Positions 6,806 to 19,583 of a stretch of DNA of 64,000 nucleotides are shown one piece after another. The stretch spans positions 62,001 to 126,000 of the forward strand of contig WRPH01000001.1 of assembly GCA_009773375.1 (NCBI GenBank). Reading direction: 5' to 3'. The translations under genes and the position numbers were made by a program. The notes beneath the pieces are model-generated. The model worked only from the letters and a program-made list of their open reading frames with translations, ran no database searches and was not told the origin of the DNA. Within the stretch, counting starts at the first letter, position 1. Each line of letters opens with the position of its first letter. This stretch comes from Paracoccaceae bacterium (lineage in GTDB: Bacteria; Pseudomonadota; Alphaproteobacteria; Rhodobacterales; Rhodobacteraceae).

Positions 6806-9226
6806 TCACGCCGGCAGCACCGCAGCCACCATAGAAATCTCGACCGTCAGCGGCAAATCCGCCGCCGATTGCCCCAGCTCGATGCCATAGCGACCGGCCT
6901 CTACCACCCAAGCCTGCCGCTCGACGCAGAACCACGCGAAATCGCGCGGGCTCAGGCCCAGCACCACCCGCCGCACCTCGCCCGGCCCAAGATGCACCTT
7001 CGCAAAAGCCTTCAACTCCCGCGTTGGCCGCTCCACCGCAGCCGCCACCGGGTTGACATAACACTGCAACACCGTGCTGCCCGCCCGGTCCCCGACGTTG
7101 CGCACAGTCACCGCAACTTCCATGCCGTCAATCGCCAGATCACCCACCTCGAACCGGGTATAGGACAGCCCGAAGCCAAACGGAAACAGCGGCGGCGTGC
7201 CCATCCGGTCGGCGTGGCGGTAGCCGATGAATACGCCCTCCTCATAGCGCACGCGCCCGTCAAGCCCCGGATAAATCTCGGGATCTTGCGTCTGCGTCAC
7301 GCCATCCTGCCACCGCGCCGGGAAGGTTTGCGGCAAACGCCCGCCCGGTTCCGCGCCCAGCAACACATCTGCAATCGCATTGCCCGCCTCTTGCCCCGGA
7401 TACCACGCCTGCAGCACCGCCGCGACCGAGCCCAGCCACGGCATTTCCACCGGCCCGCCGGTTTGCAGCACCACCACCGTCTTCGGGTTCACCGCCGCAA
7501 CCGCCGCAACCAATTCCGCCTGCCGACCCGGCAGCGCAATTCCCGGCAGATCGGCACCTTCGGTATCCCACGAGGCATCACGCCCCACAAACAGCACCGC
7601 CACATCTGCGGCCTTTGCCACGGCCACCGCTTCGGCAATCTCGGCATCGCCCGCAGGCAGGCCCAGCCCCAGCGCCAACGCCGAAAACGCCAACACCTCT
7701 GACTGACCCGAGGCGAATTCTATTTCAATATCATAGCCTTGCCCGGCCACCATCGGCACGTCGGCCAGAACCTCATCGCAACCTTCCTCAAAGAACGTCG
7801 TGCCGCGCACCCAGCTTTCCCAAGCCTCCGCCACCTGCACACCGTCCACCCGCACCCGCGCCAGCCCCGCCGCGCGCAGCCCCAGCCGCCAGACGCCGCT
7901 GGCCGTCGCCACAAACCGCGTCGTGATCCGCGCCGAGAAATGCGCCGCATTGACGCCGCCTTTCAGCTGGCCAAACCAGAAGCCTTGCGCTTCGGGCAGC
8001 ACGTCCTCCGCAACCGGATCACCCGCCAGTTCACGATTGAAAAACATTTCCATTTTCAACGGACCCGGCAGGGTCGGCTGGAATTTCGCATTGTCGCAAC
8101 CATAGGCATAGGTCACATCCGCCCCCGCCGCGACCAGCCCGTCATAGGGCGACACCCGGTAATGCGCGTTCAGCTGCGCCGACCCGCCCCCCATGATCTG
8201 CGCGGTTTTCGCGTTCGGCCCGATCACCGCGATCTTGCCACCCGCCAGCGGCAAAACCCCGTCATTCTTCAACAAAACCGCCGCTTCCGCCCCCGCGCGC
8301 CGGATCAGCGCCCGGTGTTCGGGGCGGTCATCGGCGCGTTCCGCCCAGTCAGAATGATCATCCAGCGCCCCCGTCCGGGCCATCAGCAACAGCACATTCA
8401 GCGCCCGCTGCCGCACGGTTTCCGGCGCCACGTCGCCCGCCCGCACCGCCACCAGCAGCTTTTCGCCACGGTCGCGCGACGGCCCCGGCATTTCCAGATC
8501 CAGCCCGGCATTCACCGTTGCCGCTGTCGAATGGCTACCGAACCAATCCGACATCACCACCCCGTCAAATCCCCAGTCGCCGCGCAGCACGGTGTTCAGC
8601 AACCAGCGGTGTTCACTGGTATAAATCCCACCGAGGCGGTTATAACTGCTCATCACCGCCCAACAATTCGCCCGCTTCACCGCTGCTTCGAACGGCAGCA
8701 GATAGACTTCGCGCAAGCTGCGCTCGTCGATTTCCGAAGACATCGTGGTGCGCTGAATTTCAGATTCGTTGCCGGCAAAATGCTTGATCGTCGCCGCCAC
8801 CCCCTGCGCTTGCAGCCCGGTGATGTAGCCCACCGCCAGTTCTGCCGTCAGCACCGGGTCTTCCGAATAGCACTCGAAATTCCGGCCATTGGTCTGGCTG
8901 CGCTGGATATTCACCGTCGGCGCCAGCAGCACATGCGCGCCTTTCGACTTCACCTCATCCGCCAGCGCGCCGCCGATTTCCCGCAGCAAATCCGGGTTCC
9001 AGGTTGCGCCCAAGGCAATCCCCACCGGGAAAGCCGCCGATTTCACCCCGCCAATCAGGCTGCCACCGCCGCGCGCCCCGTTCGGGCCATCGGTGACGCG
9101 CAGCTTCGGGATATTCAGCCGCTCAATTGCCGGCAGGCTCCAGAAATCTTCGCCCGACAGCAGGCTGACCTGCTCGGCCAGGGTCATCGCATCCACAAGC
9201 GAGGTGATACGGGCGGCATGGGTCAT
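6806..9226 (-). CDS. Glycoside hydrolase family 3 beta-glucosidase with PA14 insertion
   Basis: The 806-residue enzyme has the GH3 order. The catalytic TIM-barrel-like domain contains KHFAGNE near residues 149-154 and the nucleophile Asp227 in VMSDW. An alpha/beta sandwich domain follows. A PA14-type beta domain is inserted around residues 395-530, and a C-terminal fibronectin-III-like domain lies near 700-780. PA14-containing GH3 enzymes hydrolyse beta-glucosides and related oligosaccharides, and the PA14 module shapes substrate length preference. There is no signal peptide, so the enzyme should act in the cytoplasm on imported sugars. It is monocistronic here and divergent from fadH. Confidence 0.9.
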   Translation of the reverse strand: MTHAARITSLVDAMTLAEQVSLLSGEDFWSLPAIERLNIPKLRVTDGPNGARGGGSLIGGVKSAAFPVGIALGATWNPDLLREIGGALADEVKSKGAHVLLAPTVNIQRSQTNGRNFECYSEDPVLTAELAVGYITGLQAQGVAATIKHFAGNESEIQRTTMSSEIDERSLREVYLLPFEAAVKRANCWAVMSSYNRLGGIYTSEHRWLLNTVLRGDWGFDGVVMSDWFGSHSTAATVNAGLDLEMPGPSRDRGEKLLVAVRAGDVAPETVRQRALNVLLLMARTGALDDHSDWAERADDRPEHRALIRRAGAEAAVLLKNDGVLPLAGGKIAVIGPNAKTAQIMGGGSAQLNAHYRVSPYDGLVAAGADVTYAYGCDNAKFQPTLPGPLKMEMFFNRELAGDPVAEDVLPEAQGFWFGQLKGGVNAAHFSARITTRFVATASGVWRLGLRAAGLARVRVDGVQVAEAWESWVRGTTFFEEGCDEVLADVPMVAGQGYDIEIEFASGQSEVLAFSALALGLGLPAGDAEIAEAVAVAKAADVAVLFVGRDASWDTEGADLPGIALPGRQAELVAAVAAVNPKTVVVLQTGGPVEMPWLGSVAAVLQAWYPGQEAGNAIADVLLGAEPGGRLPQTFPARWQDGVTQTQDPEIYPGLDGRVRYEEGVFIGYRHADRMGTPPLFPFGFGLSYTRFEVGDLAIDGMEVAVTVRNVGDRAGSTVLQCYVNPVAAAVERPTRELKAFAKVHLGPGEVRRVVLGLSPRDFAWFCVERQAWVVEAGRYGIELGQSAADLPLTVEISMVAAVLPA

Positions 9227-9364
9227 GGCTTCCTCCGGTTTGCGCTAACATTTCTGCGCCTTGTCGGGCCGTGGCGCAACGCGATTTTGTGCAACTGGCA
9301 AGGGATGGTTAACGCATCGTGAAGCCGAGCATGTAACCCTATGATTCATATAGGCCCCAACTTT

Positions 9365-9380
9365 TGTCCACGTGCGGACA
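9365..9380. repeat. 16-bp palindromic element, copy 1
   Basis: TGTCCACGTGCGGACA is a gapped palindrome with TGTCC and GGACA arms. A near-identical copy follows the fadH stop (11458-11473) and another is at 57073-57088. It lies 76 bp upstream of the fadH start, in the gap between fadH and the divergent GH3 gene. Function is unknown; it could be a regulator site or a dispersed repeat. Confidence 0.5.
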
Positions 9381-9411
9381 CGCCCCGCCCGTGACGCGGC
9401 GTTTCCCGTGA

Positions 9412-11457
<2,046 letters not shown>

Positions 11458-11473
11458 TGCCCACATGCGGACA
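11458..11473. repeat. 16-bp palindromic element, copy 2
   Basis: TGCCCACATGCGGACA differs from copy 1 in one conserved arm base and in the two central bases. It begins at the base after the fadH stop codon, so copies 1 and 2 bracket the fadH gene. Confidence 0.4.
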
Positions 11474-11550
11474 GAATGTATTGTTATTGTTTTCATATAG
11501 TTATCTGACGGCATTTACCAGCTGTTAACACCTTGGCCCAGCAAGTGAGA

Positions 11551-11577
11551 GGTAGGGTGCGTGCTGGCACGCACCGC
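11551..11577. repeat. REP-like hairpin unit, single copy
   Basis: The unit starts GGTAGGGTGCGTGC, has a 2-nt turn, and pairs 11556-11564 with 11567-11575. The same unit recurs as a head-to-head pair at 56927-56996. It sits between the convergent ends of fadH and the glutathione peroxidase gene, four bases from the latter's stop. It could act as a transcript 3' end. Confidence 0.6.
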
Positions 11578-11580
11578 ACC

Positions 11581-12114
11581 TTAGCCACCTGCCGCAATCA
11601 CCTCATCCATCTTCGCCTTAACAGCCCCCATCGGCTTGGCGTTCGATCCCCATGCCTGCACGAATTCCCCATCAGGCCCGATCAGCACCTTGTTGAAATT
11701 CCAGCCCGGCTCAAAACCTTGGCTGTCGCGCACCCAGGCATAGAACGGATGCACCGCGCCCTTGGCGACGTGCTGGATGGTGGTCATCGGCAAAGTCAGC
11801 TCGTAGTTCAGGTCACAGAATTCCTTCACCTCGGCTTCTGATGCCAATTCCTGATTGAAGTCATTCGACGGCACCGCCAAGATCACGGCCTTTTCGCCGT
11901 AAAGATCAGACAAAGCCTGCAAATCGGCATATTGCGGAGTGTAGCCGCACATCGAGGCGCTGTTGACCACCAGCACCGGCTTGCCGCGCCACGCGGCAGT
12001 GTCGTAGCGGCCGCCATCAATCGACTCGAACACAAAGCTCGGCGCCAGATCGGCAGCGTTGGCCTGAAACCCCAGACACATCCCGACGACTCCCAGCACT
12101 GCAGCGGATTTCAT
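11581..12114 (-). CDS. Glutathione peroxidase family protein, exported
   Basis: The 177-residue product carries an N-terminal signal peptide ending near FQANAAD, so it is probably periplasmic. The GPx fold is shown by VNSASMCGYTPQY, which holds the peroxidatic Cys (Cys, not Sec), and by WNFNKVLIGPDG with the conserved Trp and Asn near the C-terminus. Such enzymes reduce H2O2 or lipid hydroperoxides, usually with thioredoxin-like donors in bacteria. ATG 12112-12114 has AGGAG eight bases upstream. It follows the LacI-family gene by 71 bp on the same strand, but a functional link is not evident. Confidence 0.88.
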   Translation of the reverse strand: MKSAAVLGVVGMCLGFQANAADLAPSFVFESIDGGRYDTAAWRGKPVLVVNSASMCGYTPQYADLQALSDLYGEKAVILAVPSNDFNQELASEAEVKEFCDLNYELTLPMTTIQHVAKGAVHPFYAWVRDSQGFEPGWNFNKVLIGPDGEFVQAWGSNAKPMGAVKAKMDEVIAAGG

Positions 12115-12185
12115 GGCGCTTCTCCTGTTCACGGCATCAGGTATACGCGCACAAACCAGTTTTGGATCACCCCCGCAGCAAGCCT

Positions 12186-13217
12186 TCACGCGCGAATGGT
12201 GTCACCCTTTTGTAGCGTCGGGAACAGCTCGATCACCTCGCCGCCGATCACGCCACTGGGGCGCTTTCCGGCAATGATTTCTGCAGCCACGCGGCCAATT
12301 TTCAGACGGCAGGCGTCCATGGTGGCCAGCTTGCGCGGCAGGCCGTCAAGCAGTTCGACGCCGTTGAACCCCGCCAAGCCGACTCGCCCCGGCACGTCGA
12401 TGCCCTTGTCCAGACAATACAGCAAGCCGCCCGCGCCGATCATGTCATTGGAATAATACAGGAAATCAACCTGCGGGCTGCGGGTCAGAACCGCTTCGGT
12501 CATCTCGCGGCCTTTCAGCAGCGCCGAACCGCCCGAGTAAAACTCGCGGTCCACCAGCGTTAAACCAGCCTTGGCCAAAGCCTCTTCAAAGCCTTCAAGG
12601 CGTTTGCGGGCGCGGTGGTCGTGCGGCATCATCGTGCCAAGGAAAGCGATGTTGCGATAGCCCGCCGCAATGATCGCCTCGGCCATCTGCCGCCCGGCGC
12701 GGCGGTGCGAAATGCCGACAGCACTGTCCACCGGAGTGCCGTCGATATCCATGATCTCGACAATCGGAATCCCCGCCTGCCCCAGCATCGCCTGCGCCGC
12801 CTCGGTATGTTCCAACCCGGCGATGATCACGCCCGAAGGCCGCCACGACAGCATTTCATACAGCACCGACTCTTCGCGGTCTGGCGAATAGTTGGTAACG
12901 CCGACAACGGGTTGCAGGCCGGTATCTTCGAGAACCTCGGAAATTCCGGTCATCACCTCGGGAAAGACCATGTTCGACAGTGACGGGATGATCACCGCCA
13001 CCAGATTGACCCGCTGGCTGGCCAAAGCGCCGGCGATCTTGTTCGGCACATAGCCGAGACGGCGGGCGGCCTCCAAAACCCGTTCGCGCGTGGTTTCTGA
13101 CACATCACCGCGATTGCGCAGCACGCGACTGACGGTCATTTCGCTGACGCCCGAGGCTTCGGACACATCGCGGAGCGTCAAAGTGCGGCGGGGATCGGAG
13201 ATCGGGGGCTTGCTCAC
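12186..13217 (-). CDS. LacI-family regulator, GntR (gluconate repressor)-like
   Basis: This 343-residue regulator has a LacI helix-turn-helix at the N-terminus (LRDVSEASGVSEMTVSRVLR), a hinge helix region (ASQRVNLVAVIIPSLSN) and a periplasmic-binding-protein-like effector domain. Its sequence pattern, including the tail FPTLQKGDTIR, resembles E. coli GntR/IdnR-type regulators of gluconate use. The start is GTG 13217 with AGGCGA upstream. Starts further upstream would add a non-homologous extension. A palindrome matching ATGTTA-N4-TAACAT at 11 of 12 defined positions lies 76 bp upstream. No gluconate genes are in the window, so its regulon, beyond itself, is elsewhere. Confidence 0.88.
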   Translation of the reverse strand: MSKPPISDPRRTLTLRDVSEASGVSEMTVSRVLRNRGDVSETTRERVLEAARRLGYVPNKIAGALASQRVNLVAVIIPSLSNMVFPEVMTGISEVLEDTGLQPVVGVTNYSPDREESVLYEMLSWRPSGVIIAGLEHTEAAQAMLGQAGIPIVEIMDIDGTPVDSAVGISHRRAGRQMAEAIIAAGYRNIAFLGTMMPHDHRARKRLEGFEEALAKAGLTLVDREFYSGGSALLKGREMTEAVLTRSPQVDFLYYSNDMIGAGGLLYCLDKGIDVPGRVGLAGFNGVELLDGLPRKLATMDACRLKIGRVAAEIIAGKRPSGVIGGEVIELFPTLQKGDTIRA

Positions 13218-13293
13218 TGCGGTTCGCCTGTGTTGGGGGCTTTCTTCCTTGTTAGCGCCAAAACACCCCTTGTCCAAGCCCGCAATATCGGCT

Positions 13294-13309
13294 ATGTTAG
13301 CGGTAACAG
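13294..13309. promoter_or_regulatory. GntR-type operator upstream of the LacI-family gene
   Basis: The sequence ATGTTAGCGGTAACAG matches the gluconate-repressor consensus ATGTTA-N4-TAACAT, as I remember it, at 11 of 12 defined positions. It lies 76 bp upstream of the GTG start of the GntR-like regulator, where autoregulation is expected. Confidence 0.65.
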
Positions 13310-13466
13310 CAGCAATGCTGGCGATATCCTGCGCGTCCTGCAAGCTCTCAACCCAGACGCAACGGACCCGAGGGGGAGTGGTGGGCCAAAAATTCACTCC
13401 CCCTTAATTCCCCCATCGCTGTTGCATCCCGTGTGGAATTTCCGCATGTAAGGCGCATGGCCTTTG

Positions 13467-13542
13467 GGCCCCGTAGCTCAGGGGATAGAGCGGCCGCCTC
13501 CTAAGCGGCAGGTCGATGGTTCGAATCCATCCGGGGTCACCA
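13467..13542 (+). tRNA. tRNA-Arg (CCU)
   Basis: The sequence folds into a complete cloverleaf. The acceptor stem is GGCCCCG/CGGGGTC, the D stem GCTC/GAGC and the anticodon stem GCCGC/GCGGC with loop CTCCTAA, giving anticodon CCT. The T arm is GATGG-TTCGAAT-CCATC and the discriminator is A. The 3' CCA is encoded (13540-13542). It is 76 nt long. It faces the end of gyrB, with the gyrB terminator just beyond. Confidence 0.97.
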
Positions 13543-13567
13543 GTTTTCCGACCAGCAGACAGAAAAA

Positions 13568-13595
13568 TGCCCCCGGCGTGGTACGCGCGGGGGCA
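13568..13595 (-). terminator. Rho-independent terminator of gyrB
   Basis: On the minus strand the arms TGCCCCCG and CGGGGGCA (13568-13575 and 13588-13595) form a GC stem, with an inner GCG/CGC extension. A T5 run follows immediately. The gyrB stop codon is five bases upstream. Confidence 0.85.
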
Positions 13596-13600
13596 GATTT

Positions 13601-16081
<2,481 letters not shown>

Positions 16082-16132
16082 TCATAGCGGTTCAGGGGGG
16101 GAATGTCACGCCTTGGACACAAGATTTGGTGT

Positions 16133-16753
16133 TCAGGTGAAGGGAATCACCAGCCCGACAAGGATCAGCAAAACCCCCGAGCCGATGTTGACCCGGCGCA
16201 GCGCCTGCGGGCTTTGCAGCAAGCGGCGGGCGCGGTCAAGGAACAGCGCAAGGCACAGGTTGCCCAGCATCGGCACCAGCGCCGAAATCGCCAGAATCGC
16301 CGCGATATCCCAGCCATTGACCCGCGACAGATCGAAAAAACCCGGCAGCACGCCCATGTAAAACAGGATCGCTTTCGGATTGCCAATCACCGCCGCGACG
16401 CCAACGGCAAAGCCCGCCCAAAGGCCGGGCCTGGTCAGGCGACTGTCGGCAGACAGCGCAGCTACGGGCTTGCGGATCAGCATAACGCCCATGACCAAGA
16501 ACACCGCCGCCGCGACCCAGCGCAACACGATCAGAAAATCGCCGTAGATCGACAACACCCAGGACAGGCCGAAAATCGCGCACAGCGGCCAGAGCATATC
16601 GCCAAGCGTGACGCCCACCGCAAGCGGCCAGGCGGCGGCATAGCCCCCCGACAGGGCGCGAGCGGTCAAAGCCACCCAGACCGGGCCGGGGATCACCCAA
16701 AGCCCGGCCATCGCAAGGGCATAAAGGGCAATTTCATATGCAGTTACAGTCAC
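16133..16753 (-). CDS. LysE/RhtB-family exporter
   Basis: This 206-residue membrane protein has about six hydrophobic segments and the family pattern IPGPVWVALTARALSGGYAAA near the N-terminus, with NPKAILFYMGVLPGFF around residues 130-145. LysE/RhtB proteins export amino acids or related small molecules across the inner membrane. The substrate is not predictable. The start is a GTG that overlaps the stop of the VOC gene (GTGA), so the two genes are translationally coupled. Confidence 0.88.
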   Translation of the reverse strand: MTVTAYEIALYALAMAGLWVIPGPVWVALTARALSGGYAAAWPLAVGVTLGDMLWPLCAIFGLSWVLSIYGDFLIVLRWVAAAVFLVMGVMLIRKPVAALSADSRLTRPGLWAGFAVGVAAVIGNPKAILFYMGVLPGFFDLSRVNGWDIAAILAISALVPMLGNLCLALFLDRARRLLQSPQALRRVNIGSGVLLILVGLVIPFT

Positions 16754-17184
16754 TTTCCAGGCTCCGGCAGGGTCAGGCTTCCATCTTCGGCCAAGGGCCA
16801 GAACGGGTTCATCGCAACTTCCCAGACATGGCCATCAGGGTCAGCCCAATAGCCGGAATAGCCGCCCCAGAACACTTTCTCTGGGGGCTTCATAGGTATC
16901 GCCCCGGCAGAAATGGCTGCGGCATAGGCGGCGTCCACCTCGGCCTCGGTGGCAAAATTCTGTGCAAGGGTGATGGCCCCGGTGCCCAGAGCGGCACCTG
17001 GTCGGCCCTGATCGGCGGCCAGATCGGCACGGCCGAACAGCGCCAGAACCGCACCGTCGAGTTGGTAAAAACTGACACCATCGGTGCCGGAGTGCGACTG
17101 CCAACCCAAGCGGGCATAGAATGCCCGAGATGCGGCCAGATCGACCACGCCAAGGGTGATCAGGGTAATGCGCTGCGGGGTCAT
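16750..17184 (-). CDS. VOC-family (glyoxalase/bleomycin-resistance fold) protein
   Basis: The 144-residue protein is one vicinal-oxygen-chelate unit pair. It opens with ITLITLGVVDLAASRAFY and closes with a GYWADPDGHVWEVA segment, which normally supplies the metal-binding Glu and the end of the second beta-alpha-beta module. VOC proteins include glyoxalases, dioxygenases and drug-binding proteins, and this one is not assigned. It overlaps recF upstream (ATGA) and the LysE-type gene downstream, so it sits inside the recF-gyrB interval as part of the same transcript. Confidence 0.8.
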   Translation of the reverse strand: MTPQRITLITLGVVDLAASRAFYARLGWQSHSGTDGVSFYQLDGAVLALFGRADLAADQGRPGAALGTGAITLAQNFATEAEVDAAYAAAISAGAIPMKPPEKVFWGGYSGYWADPDGHVWEVAMNPFWPLAEDGSLTLPEPGK

Positions 17185-18275
17185 GGCAGAATCCTTGAAG
17201 CGCCGTTGTCGTCGGCCACGGTAAATGTTTGCGCACGCGGCCCCAGACTGTCAAACAGCGCGGCCTCGGTGCCGGTCATCAGCGCCTGCGCGCCCAAAGC
17301 GCAGATTTCATCATAGAGCGCGGCCCGACGTGCGGCATCCAGATGCGCGGCCACCTCATCCAGCAGCAGAATCGGCGCAAGCCCCAGATCGGCGGCCAAG
17401 GCGCGGGCATTGGCCAGAATCAGGCTGATCAGCAGCGCCTTTTGCTCGCCGGTGGAGCATTGATCAGCGGGCACGGCTTTGGCGGTGAAGATCGCTGTCA
17501 TATCGCTGCGATGCGGGCCAAGCAGGCTGCGCCCCGCCGCCATGTCGCGGCGGCGACCGTCGGCCAAAGCCTGAGCCAGATCAAGCGGTTCGACCTCACC
17601 CTCCGGCGCGGTGAGGCCAAGATCAGCGCGCGGAAACGCGGTTTCCACCCCCTGCTGCGCGGCGGCCAGCCGTGCCAAGGCGGCGCGGCGATTGGCGGTG
17701 ATTTGCGCGCCGGCGGCGGCCATCTGGCCTTCCAAAGCGCCATACCAATGCGGATCGCTGACCTGATCTTTCAGCAAGCGATTGCGGTCGCGCATGGCTT
17801 TTTCATAGGCCAGAACCGCCTCGGCATGGTCGGGCGCGAAAGAGAGGGTGATCCGGTCGAGAAATCGTCGCCGCCCTTCCGCCGCCTCGATCCACAGCCG
17901 GTCCATCGACGGAACCAGCCAAAGCACCCGCAAGATTCGCCCCAAAGCCGCTTGCGTGGCAGCCTTGCCATCAATCCGCACGACGCGGCTTTCACCACCT
18001 TCAGCCCAGGTTTCCACCTGATGATCGGCACCAAACCCCCGCACCTCGGCAGCGATTTTCCAGCCAAGGCCTTCGGGTTTGCGCGCGATTTCATCCGCCC
18101 CGGCCCGGCGCAGACCACGACCGGGTGACAGCAACGACACTGCCTCCAGAATATTGGTTTTGCCCGCGCCATTCGATCCGACAATCGCCACCGGACGGCC
18201 ATCAAACTGCAGCCGCGCCGCCTTATGGCTGCGGAAATGCGATAGCGTCAGCGCGGTAATCGCGAGCCCGCTCAC
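17181..18275 (-). CDS. recF: DNA replication and repair protein RecF
   Basis: The 364-residue SMC-like ATPase helps load RecA at gaps together with RecO and RecR. It shows the Walker A motif GSNGAGKTN (about residues 33-41), the signature segment STGEQKALLISLILA and the Walker B segment ILLLDEVAAHLD. The start is GTG 18275, preceded by AGAGAGGAT. Upstream in-frame codons lie in non-coding sequence. It follows dnaN by 67 bp and overlaps the VOC gene by 4 bp. Confidence 0.95.
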   Translation of the reverse strand: MSGLAITALTLSHFRSHKAARLQFDGRPVAIVGSNGAGKTNILEAVSLLSPGRGLRRAGADEIARKPEGLGWKIAAEVRGFGADHQVETWAEGGESRVVRIDGKAATQAALGRILRVLWLVPSMDRLWIEAAEGRRRFLDRITLSFAPDHAEAVLAYEKAMRDRNRLLKDQVSDPHWYGALEGQMAAAGAQITANRRAALARLAAAQQGVETAFPRADLGLTAPEGEVEPLDLAQALADGRRRDMAAGRSLLGPHRSDMTAIFTAKAVPADQCSTGEQKALLISLILANARALAADLGLAPILLLDEVAAHLDAARRAALYDEICALGAQALMTGTEAALFDSLGPRAQTFTVADDNGASRILP

Positions 18276-18309
18276 GCCTTGGTTATCCTCTCTGCACAAA
18301 TATCCTAGG

Positions 18310-18334
18310 GGTCCGGGGGTAAAACCCCCGGTCC
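18310..18334. terminator. Hairpin between dnaN and recF
   Basis: CCGGGGG (18313-18319) pairs with CCCCCGG (18325-18331) around a TAAAA loop, with two more G-C pairs outside a T/T mismatch. There is no clear U tract after it on the minus strand. It is more likely an attenuator or processing hairpin than a full terminator. Confidence 0.4.
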
Positions 18335-18342
18335 GGCCACTG

Positions 18343-19461
18343 TCACACGCGCATCGGCATGACGACGTAAACCGCCGACATGTCATTCCCCTCACGCATC
18401 AGCGTCGGATCGCCCGAGGAGTTGAACAGGAACACCGCGTTTTCACGATCCACCTGGCTGGCAATTTCCAGCAAGTATTTCGCGTTAAAGCCGATTTCCA
18501 ACCGCTCATCAGCATAGGCCACCGCAAGTTCTTCTTCGGCGGCGCCCGAGTCCGGGGCATTCACCGACAGGATCAGCCGGTCTTCATCCAGAGACAGCTT
18601 GACCGCGCGCGAGCGTTCCGAAGACACCGTGGCAACACGATCTACCGCCTTGGCAAACTCGGTCGCATCCACTTCCAGCCGCCGGGTGTTGCCGGTGGGG
18701 ATGACGCGGGTGTAATCCGGGAAGGTGCCGTCGATGACCTTCGAGGTCAGTGTGATCAAGGGCGTCGCAAAACGGATCTTGGTTTCCGAAACCGAAACCG
18801 CAATCGTCGCCTCGTCATCGTCCAGCAATTTCTTCAATTCGTTCACGGTCTTGCGCGGCACGATCACGCCCGGCATGCCTTGCGCGCCTTCCGGCAAGGG
18901 CGCGTCTATCCGCGCCAGACGGTGGCCATCGGTCGCCACGCAGCGCAGCACCGCGCCGATGTCGCCGGTGGAAACGTGCATGTAAACGCCGTTCAGATAG
19001 TAGCGGGTTTCCTCGGTCGAAATCGCGAACTTCGCCTTGTCAAACAGGCGCCGCAGCACCGGAGCGGGCGCGGCAAAGTTCGAGGAATATTCCGAGGTTG
19101 CCATCACCGGGAAATCTTCTTTCGGCAGAGTGGCAAGGCTGAAGGTGGACCGGCCTGCGGTGATCGTCAGGCGACCGGTCGCGGCATCTTCGCTCAGCGC
19201 CACCAACGCGCCATCCGGCAATTTGCGCACAATCTCATGCAGCATCACCGCCGAAACCGTGGTCGCACCGGGGCGTTCCACCATCGCAGGCGCGCGATCC
19301 ACCACTTCGATATCAAGATCGGTGGCGCGGAAGGATACCGTGTTGCCCTCCGCCTCGATCAGCACGTTGGCCAGAATCGGAATGGTGTTGCGGCGTTCCA
19401 CCACCGATTGCGCCTGTGCCAGCGCCTTGAGCAGAGTTGCGCGTTCGATGCTGATCTTCAT
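18343..19461 (-). CDS. dnaN: DNA polymerase III beta subunit (sliding clamp)
   Basis: The 372-residue protein forms the dimeric ring that tethers DNA polymerase III to DNA. It starts MKISIERATLLKALAQAQ, and three repeated clamp domains of about 120 residues are present. The C-terminus ends in YVVMPMRV, close to the canonical MPMRL end that lines the partner-binding pocket. ATG 19459-19461 has GGGGAACAAA before it. It lies 122 bp downstream of dnaA. Confidence 0.97.
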   Translation of the reverse strand: MKISIERATLLKALAQAQSVVERRNTIPILANVLIEAEGNTVSFRATDLDIEVVDRAPAMVERPGATTVSAVMLHEIVRKLPDGALVALSEDAATGRLTITAGRSTFSLATLPKEDFPVMATSEYSSNFAAPAPVLRRLFDKAKFAISTEETRYYLNGVYMHVSTGDIGAVLRCVATDGHRLARIDAPLPEGAQGMPGVIVPRKTVNELKKLLDDDEATIAVSVSETKIRFATPLITLTSKVIDGTFPDYTRVIPTGNTRRLEVDATEFAKAVDRVATVSSERSRAVKLSLDEDRLILSVNAPDSGAAEEELAVAYADERLEIGFNAKYLLEIASQVDRENAVFLFNSSGDPTLMREGNDMSAVYVVMPMRV

Positions 19462-19583
19462 TTTGTTCCCCTTGGCGACGCCCCCTTGCAGGGACGCCAA
19501 AACTACCCGGTTTTGGCCGGTTCACAAGCATTTTCGGGACTTTGAGGGCGATTCCAGGGCAGGTCAAGCCCGCCCGGAGCGCT

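Noticed and set aside
7739-9322. A 527-residue open frame opposite the GH3 gene
   Set aside because: It is a complementary-strand shadow with no recognisable domain.
9309-9323. CtrA-like TTAA-N7-TGAA in the GH3/fadH gap
   Set aside because: It has no flagellar or cell-cycle neighbour; with this loose pattern a chance match is likely.
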